Of a stretch of DNA of 64,000 bases, positions 15,702-23,680 are shown piece by piece. Made by a program: the position numbers and the translations under genes. The first letter of the stretch is position 1, and each line of letters begins with the position of its first letter. Source of the DNA: Bacillota bacterium. GTDB lineage: Bacteria; Bacillota; Clostridia; Lachnospirales; Lachnospiraceae. Location of the stretch: contig JAFAGA010000010.1 in the NCBI GenBank assembly GCA_023423045.1, positions 58,177 to 122,176 of the forward strand, written 5' to 3'. The notes below the pieces were generated by a model that worked only from the letters and a program-made list of their open reading frames with translations, made no database searches and was not told the DNA's origin.

Positions 15702-16535
15702 ATGATTGAACTGGCGGAGGCTAATGTATTGGCGGCCCAGCTGAATGAAGCAATACAGGGGAAGCAAATCAGCAAGGTGATTGTCTTTTCTTCCCCGCAT
15801 AAATTTACATTCTTCCATGGGGATCCGCAATCATATGAAGGTCTGCTGAAGGGGAAGCGGGTTGGAAAAGCAGCTCCAAATGGAGGACAGGTACGGCTGG
15901 AGATTGAGGATCTGGTATTTGTTTTTGGAGATGGGGTGGCTCTTCGGTTTCATGAGCGCGGCGTCAAACGCCCCGCGAAGCATCAGCTTCTGATGGAATT
16001 TGAGGATGGCTCCGCATTAACCGGTTCCGTTCAAATGTACGGCTTCTTATGGTGTTTTTATGAAAATGAATTTGATAATGCTTATTATCTTGTTGCGAAG
16101 GAGAAGCCCTCTCCCCTGTCGGAGCAATTTAATGAGGAATATTTCTCTGGGATACTGTCTGCACCGGAGGTAAAAGAGCTGAGTGCAAAGGCGGTGCTTG
16201 CAACCGGGCAGCGGATTCCCGGGCTGGGGAACGGTGTACTGCAGGATATTTTGTATTATGCCCACATTCATCCCAAGAAAAAGGTCAGAACCTTTACCGC
16301 AGAGGATAAGGAAAAGCTTTACCATTCGGTTAAAACAACGCTCGCCCGGATGGTGGAGTTAGGGGGAAGGGATACGGAGAAAGACATTTACGGAAATCCC
16401 GGGGGCTATCAGACAAAATTGAGCAAGAATACGATGAACGCCCCTTGCTCTGTCTGTGGACAGGCTATCTGCAAGGAGGCTTATCTTGGAGGCAGTATCT
16501 ATTACTGCGAAGGATGCCAGGAACTGGTGAAATAA
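15702..16535 (+). CDS. Fpg/Nei-family DNA glycosylase, atypical N-terminus
   Basis: 277 residues. Same fold as formamidopyrimidine-DNA glycosylase and endonuclease VIII: N-terminal beta-sandwich, helix-two-turn-helix (IPGLGNGVLQDILYYAHIHP) and a C-terminal zinc finger CSVCGQAICKEAYLGGSIYYCEGC with four Cys. The N-terminus reads MIELAEANVL instead of MPELPEV. Pro2, the lyase nucleophile of classical Fpg/Nei enzymes, is replaced by Ile; Glu3 is kept. A related subgroup in gut Firmicutes also begins with MIE. The enzyme could therefore be a monofunctional glycosylase or a damage binder. AGGAGG precedes the ATG at 15702. Terminator at 16595-16652. Confidence 0.88.
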   Translation: MIELAEANVLAAQLNEAIQGKQISKVIVFSSPHKFTFFHGDPQSYEGLLKGKRVGKAAPNGGQVRLEIEDLVFVFGDGVALRFHERGVKRPAKHQLLMEFEDGSALTGSVQMYGFLWCFYENEFDNAYYLVAKEKPSPLSEQFNEEYFSGILSAPEVKELSAKAVLATGQRIPGLGNGVLQDILYYAHIHPKKKVRTFTAEDKEKLYHSVKTTLARMVELGGRDTEKDIYGNPGGYQTKLSKNTMNAPCSVCGQAICKEAYLGGSIYYCEGCQELVK

Positions 16536-16594
16536 TCATATGCATCCTCCGGGAGGACTTTCTTTCATAGAAGGTTCTCTGTAAAAGAAAAGAC

Positions 16595-16652
16595 AAGGCT
16601 TTATGATCGCTTCCTTTTGACGAAAAAGGCAGCTGTCATAAAGCCTTGTGTA
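16595..16652. terminator. bidirectional hairpin between convergent genes
   Basis: ACAAGGCTTTATGA (16595-16608) pairs perfectly with TCATAAAGCCTTGT (16636-16649); A-rich and T-containing flanks. Confidence 0.7.
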
Positions 16653-16660
16653 TTAAAAAG

Positions 16661-17473
16661 CTAGAGCTCCAGCCTGGACCGGGTTGGATCGCAGTCCGGC
16701 CGGCGCGGGGTTTTGGTGATAGAGGACAGCTTTCCCAGGTAATAGCATCCTTCCCGGGACATATGATCTGCCATCAAGGGATGCAGAGTACCGAGTATCC
16801 TTTGGTCCATACGCTGATCCCGGAGGGTATCCAGAAATTCCACAAAATCAGCTATGGCGGCTGAGCTCTGTTCGTTCATCCTGGTCAATGCCGGAAATTG
16901 CTTCAGCTGTGTTCTGAGATATCCGTTCATCTGCAGGGCTTTGCGGTACAGATCCTGAAATTGCATCTCATATCGACAGGCCTGGTCAAGAAGCTCCTGT
17001 TCGGAGCGGTCCAGGCTTGATGCGACTAAAGCGGCATGCCCTGCGGCATCCGACAGCCACAGCATATGATAGTGGAGCGGATGATGAACCAGAGGAATGT
17101 GGTTATGAATGGAGGTGATAAGTCTAAGATATTCTTCTGTTTCGTTAAGCATATCATTGAGGAAGGCAGGGGCAAGCGCAAGGCTCCGGTCGGAATCCAG
17201 TAACGTCGTTAACAGCTCCAACTTGAACCCTCTAATACGGTAAGCAGCCTCATAGGCACTCCTGCTTAACTCCTCCAATTCCCGTTCCGACAAAAACTGC
17301 TGAGCGGTCTTAAGGAGGTTATCGAAAAGATCGGTAAATTCCTGAGCGGTAATAATATATTCAGCCTCTGAGGGTGGCAGAGAAAACAGGAGAAATCTCG
17401 AATGATCACCCAGGACCTGCAGCCAGAAGCGGTGCTCAAAGAGGATGGCTTCTATGGTTGAATTATTGTTCAA
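16661..17473 (-). CDS. DUF2935 family protein
   Basis: 270 residues, all-helical, matching DUF2935. Two similar halves: FEHRFWLQVLGDHSRFLL near residue 12 and LMADHMSREGCYYLGKL near residue 240, plus a His-rich middle stretch HNHIPLVHHPLHYHMLW. The His/Glu pattern resembles ferritin-like metal-binding bundles; a metal centre is inferred, not shown. Function unknown, common in spore-forming Firmicutes. It starts at TTG 17473 behind GGAGGAAG, a typical start for this genome. Confidence 0.85.
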   Translation of the reverse strand: MNNNSTIEAILFEHRFWLQVLGDHSRFLLFSLPPSEAEYIITAQEFTDLFDNLLKTAQQFLSERELEELSRSAYEAAYRIRGFKLELLTTLLDSDRSLALAPAFLNDMLNETEEYLRLITSIHNHIPLVHHPLHYHMLWLSDAAGHAALVASSLDRSEQELLDQACRYEMQFQDLYRKALQMNGYLRTQLKQFPALTRMNEQSSAAIADFVEFLDTLRDQRMDQRILGTLHPLMADHMSREGCYYLGKLSSITKTPRRPDCDPTRSRLEL

Positions 17474-17550
17474 TTGGCTTCCTCCATGCTTAGGTTTTAC
17501 TCAAATATATGCAGGAGTTCCTGTAAATAGATGAATAAATTGCACAAGGA

Positions 17551-18414
17551 TCAGGCCCGGAAGCCGCGGCCTATGATTTCGCTGGTATTGGTGATCAGCA
17601 GGAAGGCATCGGGATCCACCTGCTTGATGTATTTTCTTAACAGAACTGCTTGGGAACGGTTCATGACTGTGAGTATGATTTTCTTGTCCCTCTCTGTAAA
17701 TGCACCCTTTGCGTCAAAAACCGTAGCGCTGCGGTGCAGAGTATTCAGAATATAATCGCAAATGGGCTTTGGCTCCAGACAGATAATCGTAAAGTATTTA
17801 TTCAGATTTAGATTCTCAATCACATTATCGATCAAAGTTGATTTCAAAAACAGGCCAAGGATGGATAATAAACCGGTAGTAATTCCGAATACCGGGAAGA
17901 CGGCAACGGTAAGTAAAAAGTCGGTGATCAGGAGGGAACGCCCGATGTCAATGCTGCTGTATTTCTTTAACAGCATGGCGATAATATCGGTACCGCCGGT
18001 GGAAGCTCCGATATTAAACAGCAGCGCTGCTCCGATGGAAGGCAGTATCACTGCAAAGGCCAATTCCAATAAGGGCTGGTTGGTTAAAGGCCCATTCATG
18101 GGCACGAGTATTTCCAGTGCTCTCAAGGACAGGGAGAGAAGAAGGCTGCCATATACGGTGCGGTTTCCGAAGCTTTTTCCTAGAAAAGCATATCCTACCA
18201 CCAGGAGAATGGAATTTATAATCAGTACAACGGTACCGGAGCTTATGCTGTCTCCGATTATTTTACTCAATATAATTGCGATGCCCGTAACCCCTCCGAT
18301 GGAGAAGTTGTTGGGAAATTTGAAAAAATAGACGCCGGACACCACAAGCAAAACACCTGCAGTGATCAGTGCATATTCCTTCAGCTTTTGTAGTATTACA
18401 TTATTGCGGTCCAA
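17551..18414 (-). CDS. YitT-family membrane protein (DUF161 plus DUF2179)
   Basis: 287 residues. Five to six membrane helices in the first 180 residues: ITAGVLLVVSGVYFF, SIGGVTGIAIILSKI, LIINSILLVVGYAFLG, then GASTGGTDIIAMLLKKY, a signature of the family. The C-terminal DUF2179 domain (about 195-287) includes TVMNRSQAVLLRKYIKQVDPDAFLLI. These are integral membrane proteins of unknown transport role. TTG start at 18414 with AGGAGG upstream. Probably monocistronic; 77 bases separate it from the DUF2935 gene, which could share its transcript. Confidence 0.9.
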   Translation of the reverse strand: MDRNNVILQKLKEYALITAGVLLVVSGVYFFKFPNNFSIGGVTGIAIILSKIIGDSISSGTVVLIINSILLVVGYAFLGKSFGNRTVYGSLLLSLSLRALEILVPMNGPLTNQPLLELAFAVILPSIGAALLFNIGASTGGTDIIAMLLKKYSSIDIGRSLLITDFLLTVAVFPVFGITTGLLSILGLFLKSTLIDNVIENLNLNKYFTIICLEPKPICDYILNTLHRSATVFDAKGAFTERDKKIILTVMNRSQAVLLRKYIKQVDPDAFLLITNTSEIIGRGFRA

Positions 18415-18564
18415 TTTATAGTCCTCCTTATTTTATGAAAAAAATAAAAGCTTTTGTCAGGAGACTTTCCTCCTTGGCATTATTGATTAATATCAATGAA
18501 AGTATGCTATCATCAAATCAAAATGTCAAGAAAAATCACAAGAATGAATTGCTTGAAATAATTG

Positions 18565-18593
18565 TTGCAATTAGAAAAAAGTTGCATTATAAT
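18565..18593 (+). promoter_or_regulatory. sigma-A promoter of the structured RNA
   Basis: TTGCAA (18565-18570), 17-base spacer, perfect TATAAT (18588-18593). It predicts a transcript start near 18600 that runs into hairpins and a terminator 245 bases on. Confidence 0.65.
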
Positions 18594-18599
18594 TACGGT

Positions 18600-18848
18600 G
18601 TAAACAGTCGGTTGACCGCAATAAGTAAGGCCTTGCTAAAGGAAGTGCTTTTGCCAAAACGCAGTGGGAGCAGCCCACGAAGGAACGAAAGGAGTTGATA
18701 GAATGATGGCATTTAAAACGGTGGTTTTTGACTAACTGCATACGGGGCAGAATTGGCAGGGACTAGACCTGGCAAAGGTTGCCGGATATTTAACCTTTCG
18801 TGAAAGCTATAGCTTTGCAGCAGCGCACCTTAGGGTGTGTTTTTTTGT
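18600..18848 (+). ncRNA. candidate structured RNA / leader with terminator, class unknown
   Basis: Between a good promoter and a T-run hairpin lies a ~245-base segment full of potential stems: CGGT/ACCG at about 18609, TGGG/CCCA at about 18663, CTGC/GCAG at about 18735, GGCAA/TTGCC at about 18771, and the palindrome AAAGCTATAGCTTT at about 18803. It contains a ten-codon ORF MMAFKTVVFD (18702-18734) behind AAAGGAG. The terminator is CGCACC/GGTGTG followed by seven T (about 18824-18846). It lies 122 bases upstream of the GNAT gene, so it may be an attenuator or an independent small RNA. I could not match it to glycine, c-di-GMP, SAM, FMN, TPP or T-box cores. Searching it against Rfam models (including raiA-type RNAs) would settle this. 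Confidence 0.5.
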
Positions 18849-18970
18849 GCTCAAAAATATATAACAGCCGGAGGTAACCTACAAAAAGCTGCTTTTGGCA
18901 ATCCGATGCAGAAAAAAATGAATTGGAATGAATACAGGAAAGAAACAAATAAGAAGCAGGGGGGAAGATA

Positions 18971-19987
18971 ATGCATATTGAGGATTTTTGCGGGAGCCAT
19001 CTTAAAATGGCGCGGCAGATAATGAAAGAGAACTATGATATGGAACGCAGGCAGATTCCGGAGCTGCCCGAGATGGCAGAGCTGCCGGAATTAGAGTATT
19101 TTGCCGGTGCAGGATTAGGTGTTGCAGCGGTAGAGGGAGAGAAGCTGATAGGATACCTGTGCGCTTATTCTCCCAGAGACGATGCCTTTGGAACTACCAA
19201 TGTGCGAGGTACCTTTGTTCCGGTTCATGCCCACGGTGTGGCCGGATCTATTACAGGAAGGGACCGGGAACGAATTTATTCCAGAATGTACCAGGCGGCG
19301 GCTGAAAAATGGGTGCGGCTAGGGATTCGCAGTCATGCCATTGCTCTGTACACTCATGATGCGGCGGCAGAAAAGAGCTTCTTTTATAATGGCTTTGGGC
19401 TGCGCTGTATTGATTTGATCCGCAGCCTGGATTCTATTCCTTCAAGTCAGGAGACACCCCTTGATATGGCGGGAGTCCTGGAGTATGTAGAATTATTAAG
19501 GGATGAATGGATATTGCTGACGGAGTTGAATAACGGTCTGATCAGGCATTTGTGCGATAGTCCGACCTTTATGTATTTTCCGGTGACGGATGCAAAGGAG
19601 CTGTATCAAAGGGCAGGAGAAGATACCCGGTATTTTGCCGTGAAACATCAGGGACGGCTGGCTGCGTATGTGAAACTGGCAGACGATGGTGAGAATTTCA
19701 TTACTGAGAGCATGGATATGATTAACATATGCGGTGCCTATTGTGAGCCGGAATACAGGGGCAGCGGCATCTATCATAATCTGCTCTGCCATGTAATGAG
19801 GACGGTAAAAGAAGAAGGGTATCAGCGGCTGGGAGTGGATTGTGAAAGCTTTAATCCCAATGCGCTCGGCTTCTGGACAAAGTATTTTACGGAATATACT
19901 CACGGTATGGTAAGAAGAATTGATGAGAAGGCCGTTGAGGAAGCAGTCGGTAGAGAAGCCGTCCGGAATAAAGAGGACGTCAATTAA
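18971..19987 (+). CDS. tandem GNAT-domain acetyltransferase
   Basis: 338 residues with two GNAT folds. The first (about 1-165) has VAAVEGEKLIGYLCAY and FFYNGFGLRCIDLIRSL; the second (about 195-320) has YFAVKHQGRLAAYVKLAD and the acetyl-CoA loop EPEYRGSGIYHNLLCHVMR followed by LGVDCESFNPNALGFWTKYF. Only the second keeps a good R/Q-x-x-G-x-G/A motif, so it is probably the catalytic half. Substrate unknown. GGGGGAAG precedes the ATG. A small duplication (GGACGTCAAT twice) surrounds the stop codon. Terminator follows at once. Confidence 0.85.
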   Translation: MHIEDFCGSHLKMARQIMKENYDMERRQIPELPEMAELPELEYFAGAGLGVAAVEGEKLIGYLCAYSPRDDAFGTTNVRGTFVPVHAHGVAGSITGRDRERIYSRMYQAAAEKWVRLGIRSHAIALYTHDAAAEKSFFYNGFGLRCIDLIRSLDSIPSSQETPLDMAGVLEYVELLRDEWILLTELNNGLIRHLCDSPTFMYFPVTDAKELYQRAGEDTRYFAVKHQGRLAAYVKLADDGENFITESMDMINICGAYCEPEYRGSGIYHNLLCHVMRTVKEEGYQRLGVDCESFNPNALGFWTKYFTEYTHGMVRRIDEKAVEEAVGREAVRNKEDVN

Positions 19988-20003
19988 GGGGACGTCAATA
20001 AAC

Positions 20004-20050
20004 AGCATCGCAGGTGAGGAAGGGCAGGTTTCTCACCTGCGATGCTTTAT
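20004..20050 (+). terminator. intrinsic terminator of the GNAT gene
   Basis: AGCATCGCAGGTGAG (20004) pairs perfectly with CTCACCTGCGATGCT (20032-20046), then TTAT. Confidence 0.8.
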
Positions 20051-20134
20051 GTATCAGGAAGTAGGTATAGCAAGGTCCATTCGAGGCCACAGATAAGAGG
20101 AATAAATTGGATAACTATATAAAATAAAAAAAAC

Positions 20135-20163
20135 GGAACGAACCCTCCTGTCTTACCGTCTAA
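20135..20163 (+). promoter_or_regulatory. possible ECF-sigma promoter
   Basis: GGAAC at 20135-20139 and CGTCTAA at 20157-20163 with a 17-base gap fit the AAC / CGTC pattern of extracytoplasmic-function sigma factors. It lies 200 bases before a secreted membrane-anchored protein. The rest of 20051-20360 shows short inverted repeats (CCGTCT with AGACGG at about 20196) and no ORF with a ribosome binding site. Confidence 0.4.
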
Positions 20164-20360
20164 TGGTTGTAAAGGATAATTCAGAGACGGAAGGAGGTTA
20201 CAGGAAGGCGGTTTTCGTTGGGTACCAAACGGAAAGGTTTAGCCGGTTATACTACAAAGGAAAACATTCATTTGAAGAAAATGTAAAATAGAGCTGGCCG
20301 GCAAGCAAGAAGTCAGAATGCCGGAGGAATATTGAAATGATAGGAAATGGAGGAAATATT

Positions 20361-21038
20361 ATGATAAAGAAGAATTTAGCAAAGGCAGTAATGCTGGGAT
20401 TATGTATGGCAACTCTTTCCACAGGTTCCGCCTATGGAATGCTTGCTCAAACACCCGGGTCCAGCGGTGAGGTTTCCGCACAATCGGAAGAATTAACAAA
20501 GAAGCAGGAGGAGATCGATAAAATCCTGTTTAAGGATAAAGCCAAGGAGATTGAAAAGCAGGGCTTTATGGTTAATTATACCGGAGTTGTGGAAGATGTG
20601 GTTGAGATAGGCATCTCTCCCTACAGTGAGGAGAATGCGACATTTCTGTATGAGTTGGTAGGAAAAGATAAGATCAATGTGGTAGAGATGGATCAATCCA
20701 TCATATATGCAAGCGGCGCGGCTCCGGATGCACCTGTGGCTGATGGTGGAGTGGATGAGCCTGTGGTTGATGATGAGATGGATGCGGAAGTGATTATGTA
20801 TAATGAGGGGGCTGAGGATAAGGATACGGCGGTAGATGATGCAAAGGCTGAGAATACCGCAGAAGAAGAGAAGGTGTATAAAACTACTTCAGTTGGAACC
20901 GGGGAGGAGAAAGCTGCAGTAACATCACAGGAAGTAGAGGAGAAGAACGGGGCTATGGTTCCGGTGATTGCAATTGCGGCAGCAGGATTGGTTGGAGGAG
21001 CAATCCTGGCAGCAAATAAGAAAAAATCACCGAAGTAA
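20361..21038 (+). CDS. exported, C-terminally membrane-anchored acidic protein
   Basis: 225 residues. Signal peptide MIKKNLAKAVMLGLCMATLS (cleavage probably after residue 25-40), a folded stretch about 50-120 (KDKAKEIEKQGFMVNYTGVV), a long acidic low-complexity region (about 125-195, many Asp, Glu, Ala, Val) and a C-terminal hydrophobic helix MVPVIAIAAAGLVGGAILAA with NKKKSPK at the end, a stop-transfer anchor. No LPxTG. GGAGGAAATATT places the start at 20361. No family recognised. A possible ECF promoter upstream suggests a cell-envelope stress role, inferred only. 21039-21333 downstream holds an open frame (21080-21319) without a ribosome binding site that I do not accept. Confidence 0.7.
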   Translation: MIKKNLAKAVMLGLCMATLSTGSAYGMLAQTPGSSGEVSAQSEELTKKQEEIDKILFKDKAKEIEKQGFMVNYTGVVEDVVEIGISPYSEENATFLYELVGKDKINVVEMDQSIIYASGAAPDAPVADGGVDEPVVDDEMDAEVIMYNEGAEDKDTAVDDAKAENTAEEEKVYKTTSVGTGEEKAAVTSQEVEEKNGAMVPVIAIAAAGLVGGAILAANKKKSPK

Positions 21039-21333
21039 CAAAATAGCTGCAAGCTGATGGGAATTTAATAGAAGCGTTTATGAGAGGCTGCTGTAAAATG
21101 CAATCTTTGATGAAGAAACAGGATGGATTTTATTTCTTCACAGGGATTGGTTTTACGGCTGCCTTTCGGCGTTTAATACTAAAAGTTATATTGCATTTAC
21201 CAGAAGCTGCTAGTAAAATAGAAGTATGCTCAGTACGGCTTGTTTGCATTATTGCGGCTGGGAAGGCAGGATACGATAGGAGTACAGGAGAGGATCATTG
21301 GTACCTGTTTGGAGAATGAAAGGAGAGTTTGCG

Positions 21334-22323
21334 ATGAAGACTGTAAAATGGGGTTTGATTGGTGCAGGTAATATATCTTCAAAATTTGCAAAAGCATTAA
21401 ATTCGCTGGAGCATACGCAAATCACGGCGATTGCTTCCAGGGATATAGTCAAAGCCAGGGCATTTGCAGATCGTTTCAGCATAGAGAAGGCTTATGGCAG
21501 CTACGAAGAAATAGTTCGGGATCCGGAGATTGATGTGATCTATATAGGAACACCGCACACAGAACATAGAGAAAATGCAAAACTTTGTATGATTAATGGG
21601 AAGGCGGTCCTGTGCGAAAAACCCTTTACCTTGAATTATGAGGAAGCGAAGGAGCTGGAGGAGCTTGCGCGGGAACATGATGTGTTCCTGATGGAAGCGA
21701 TGTGGACAAAGTTTTTACCTGCAACCAAGGTGGTGAAGCAGTGGATTGACCATAAGCTGATCGGAGACGTGAGGTTTATGAAGATCGACTTTGGTTACCG
21801 GGCGGAATTCGACCCCCGGCACCGTCTGTTTGATCCCGCCCTCGGCGGGGGAGCACTTTTGGATGTTGGAGTATATCCCATCTCCTATGCGATTCATCTG
21901 ATGGGAGGAATGCCGGACCAGGTAGTTGCCAGCGCCCTCTTGGGAGAAAGCGGAGTGGATGAGGTAAATACCATAACGATGAAATACGGCAAAGGTGTAT
22001 TGGCAAGCATAAGCTCGGCTATCACTGCCAATACTGGGAATGAGGCTGTGATTATCGGAGATAAGGGCCGTATTGTAGTGCCTGAATATTGGACTGCTGA
22101 GAGTGCGGAGGCCTATGATTCCAACGGAAAGCTGACTGATACCTTTTTACACCCCTTTACTTCCAGCGGTTATGTATATGAGGCGGAGGAGGTAAACCAA
22201 TGCATTCGTGAGGGAAAGAAACAGAGCGATATCATTCCGTTGTCAGCTACTCTGGACATCATGAAATTAATGGATAATATTCGTGCCGAATGGGGATTGG
22301 TCTATCCGTCGGAATGCCGGTGA
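21334..22323 (+). CDS. Gfo/Idh/MocA-family NAD(P)-dependent oxidoreductase
   Basis: 329 residues. N-terminal Rossmann fold with KWGLIGAGNISSKFAKAL (GxGxxS-type dinucleotide motif), catalytic EKPF at about residue 92, and the C-terminal alpha/beta domain with GGGALLDVGVYPISYAIHLMGG. Family members oxidise or reduce sugars, cyclitols and bile acid precursors; dimeric dihydrodiol dehydrogenase-like members have this exact GxxLDxGVYP pattern. Substrate cannot be told. AAAGGAGAG 6 bases before ATG 21334 decides the start. The next gene begins 42 bases after its stop, so both may be co-transcribed. Confidence 0.92.
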   Translation: MKTVKWGLIGAGNISSKFAKALNSLEHTQITAIASRDIVKARAFADRFSIEKAYGSYEEIVRDPEIDVIYIGTPHTEHRENAKLCMINGKAVLCEKPFTLNYEEAKELEELAREHDVFLMEAMWTKFLPATKVVKQWIDHKLIGDVRFMKIDFGYRAEFDPRHRLFDPALGGGALLDVGVYPISYAIHLMGGMPDQVVASALLGESGVDEVNTITMKYGKGVLASISSAITANTGNEAVIIGDKGRIVVPEYWTAESAEAYDSNGKLTDTFLHPFTSSGYVYEAEEVNQCIREGKKQSDIIPLSATLDIMKLMDNIRAEWGLVYPSECR

Positions 22324-22365
22324 AGGAAGGCCATGATGCCATAACTTGGGATAATGGGGGAAATT

Positions 22366-22923
22366 ATGCAGGAAAATGATAAGAAGGTTGCGGGCTATGT
22401 CTTTGACGATGCCCGCGATTACAAAGAAGCGAAACGAGAAGAAGAAACCGTGGAATATCTTAAAGCCAACACGGACATGAATGATTTGAACAAGGTCCTG
22501 AAACTGTATCATAAGCTGACAGAAAGAAAAACCTTAAAAACAGTGGTCGGCTTTGCCTTTTTAAATGAGCTAAGTAATAAGCTCATCAGCTCCGGGCTGG
22601 TAACGAAGGAAGGACTTCCCTGTATCCGGATCGAGAAGGCGGAGAAGCCGCCCAGAATATATGATAATGCCCTGGAAAAGGAGTTGGAGAAGCAGCATCA
22701 GGCAACCATTGCGGAGTATAAGATAAAGCTGAAGAACTCAAGGATTATCAGTGCATTTCTTGCAATCATCATAATTATTATGATGATTATTGCCGTATTC
22801 AGTGACCGCAGCATGTATTCCATCTATGAGAACAAGGTGATTGACAAGTACGAAAGCTGGCAGACAGATCTGGAAACCAGAGAAAGGGCCCTTGAGGAGA
22901 AAGAACGGTCTTTGGAGAAATAG
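22366..22923 (+). CDS. coiled-coil membrane protein of unknown function
   Basis: 185 residues (start at the second ATG; GGGGG is 5 bases upstream; an ATG at 22354 is possible). N-terminal helical soluble domain (about 1-115) with DLNKVLKLYHKLTERKTLKTVVGFAFLNEL, one membrane helix at about 126-147 (IISAFLAIIIIIMMIIAVF) and a C-terminal coiled coil ending ETRERALEEKERSLEK. No cysteines of note, no catalytic motif. It sits directly upstream of the two-component system and may be an accessory, but a promoter-like AT-rich gap of 79 bases separates them. Confidence 0.65.
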   Translation: MQENDKKVAGYVFDDARDYKEAKREEETVEYLKANTDMNDLNKVLKLYHKLTERKTLKTVVGFAFLNELSNKLISSGLVTKEGLPCIRIEKAEKPPRIYDNALEKELEKQHQATIAEYKIKLKNSRIISAFLAIIIIIMMIIAVFSDRSMYSIYENKVIDKYESWQTDLETRERALEEKERSLEK

Positions 22924-23002
22924 GGCCTGCTTTCACAATTTCTTCATAATTCCATGTTATGCTGTATGATAGAAAAGATGCATTTTATAATGGAGGTGCC
23001 AA

Positions 23003-23680
23003 ATGGAAAAGCTAAAAATACTTGTGGTTGATGATGAAAGCAGAATGAGAAAGCTCGTCAAGGACTTTTTGGTGCGCAAGAATTATGAGGTAATAGAAGC
23101 AGAAAACGGTGAGCAGGCAGTTGATATCTTTTTCTCCAAGAAAGAGATTGCACTTATTATATTGGATGTTATGATGCCGAAGCTGGACGGCTGGCAGGTG
23201 TGCAGGGAGATACGGCAGTATTCCAAGGTCCCTATCATTATGCTGACGGCAAAGGGAGACGAAAAGGATGAATTGCTGGGCTTTGAACTCGGCGTGGACG
23301 AATATATCTCCAAGCCGTTCAGTCCCAAGATTTTGGTTGCCAGGGTGGAGGCGGTTTTGCGAAGAACCGCAGCATCTGAAGAAGAGGCAATCGAAGTAGG
23401 CGGGATCGTGCTGGATAAGGCAGCCCATCAGGTGAAGATTGACGGTCAGGAAATAGAACTGAGTTTTAAGGAATTCGAGCTGCTGACCTATTTTGTCACC
23501 AATCAGGGGGTTGCGCTGTCACGCGAGAAAATTCTGAACAATGTGTGGAATTACGATTATTTTGGCGATGCAAGGACCATAGATACCCATGTAAAAAAAC
23601 TGCGCAGTAAAATGGGGCCCAAGGGTGATTATATCAGGACCATCTGGGGGCTGGGCTACAAATTTGAGGTGGATGCATGA
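23003..23680 (+). CDS. OmpR/PhoB-type response regulator
   Basis: 225 residues. Receiver domain with acidic pair Asp10-Asp11, phospho-acceptor Asp55 in LIILDVMMPK, Thr82 region MLTAKGDE and Lys104 in YISKPFSP. Winged-helix DNA-binding domain from about residue 128: ELSFKEFELLTYFVTNQGVALSREKIL and TIDTHVKKLRSKMG. GGAGGTGCC precedes the ATG. The stop overlaps the histidine kinase start by 4 bases (ATGA), so the two are translationally coupled. Target genes unknown. Confidence 0.96.
   Translation: MEKLKILVVDDESRMRKLVKDFLVRKNYEVIEAENGEQAVDIFFSKKEIALIILDVMMPKLDGWQVCREIRQYSKVPIIMLTAKGDEKDELLGFELGVDEYISKPFSPKILVARVEAVLRRTAASEEEAIEVGGIVLDKAAHQVKIDGQEIELSFKEFELLTYFVTNQGVALSREKILNNVWNYDYFGDARTIDTHVKKLRSKMGPKGDYIRTIWGLGYKFEVDA

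Noticed and set aside
18702..18890. MMAFKTVVFD as the start of a broken HAD phosphatase gene, with an open frame after the stop
   Set aside because: The DxDGT motif does not follow, and the later frame overlaps a terminator; a structured RNA explains the region better.
20075..20110. Possible tRNA T-arm-like sequence (CCATTCGAGGCC)
   Set aside because: No matching acceptor stem, D-arm or anticodon arm around it.
21080..21319. 79-codon open frame between the anchored protein and the oxidoreductase gene
   Set aside because: No ribosome binding site and no protein-like pattern; probably chance in a non-coding gap.
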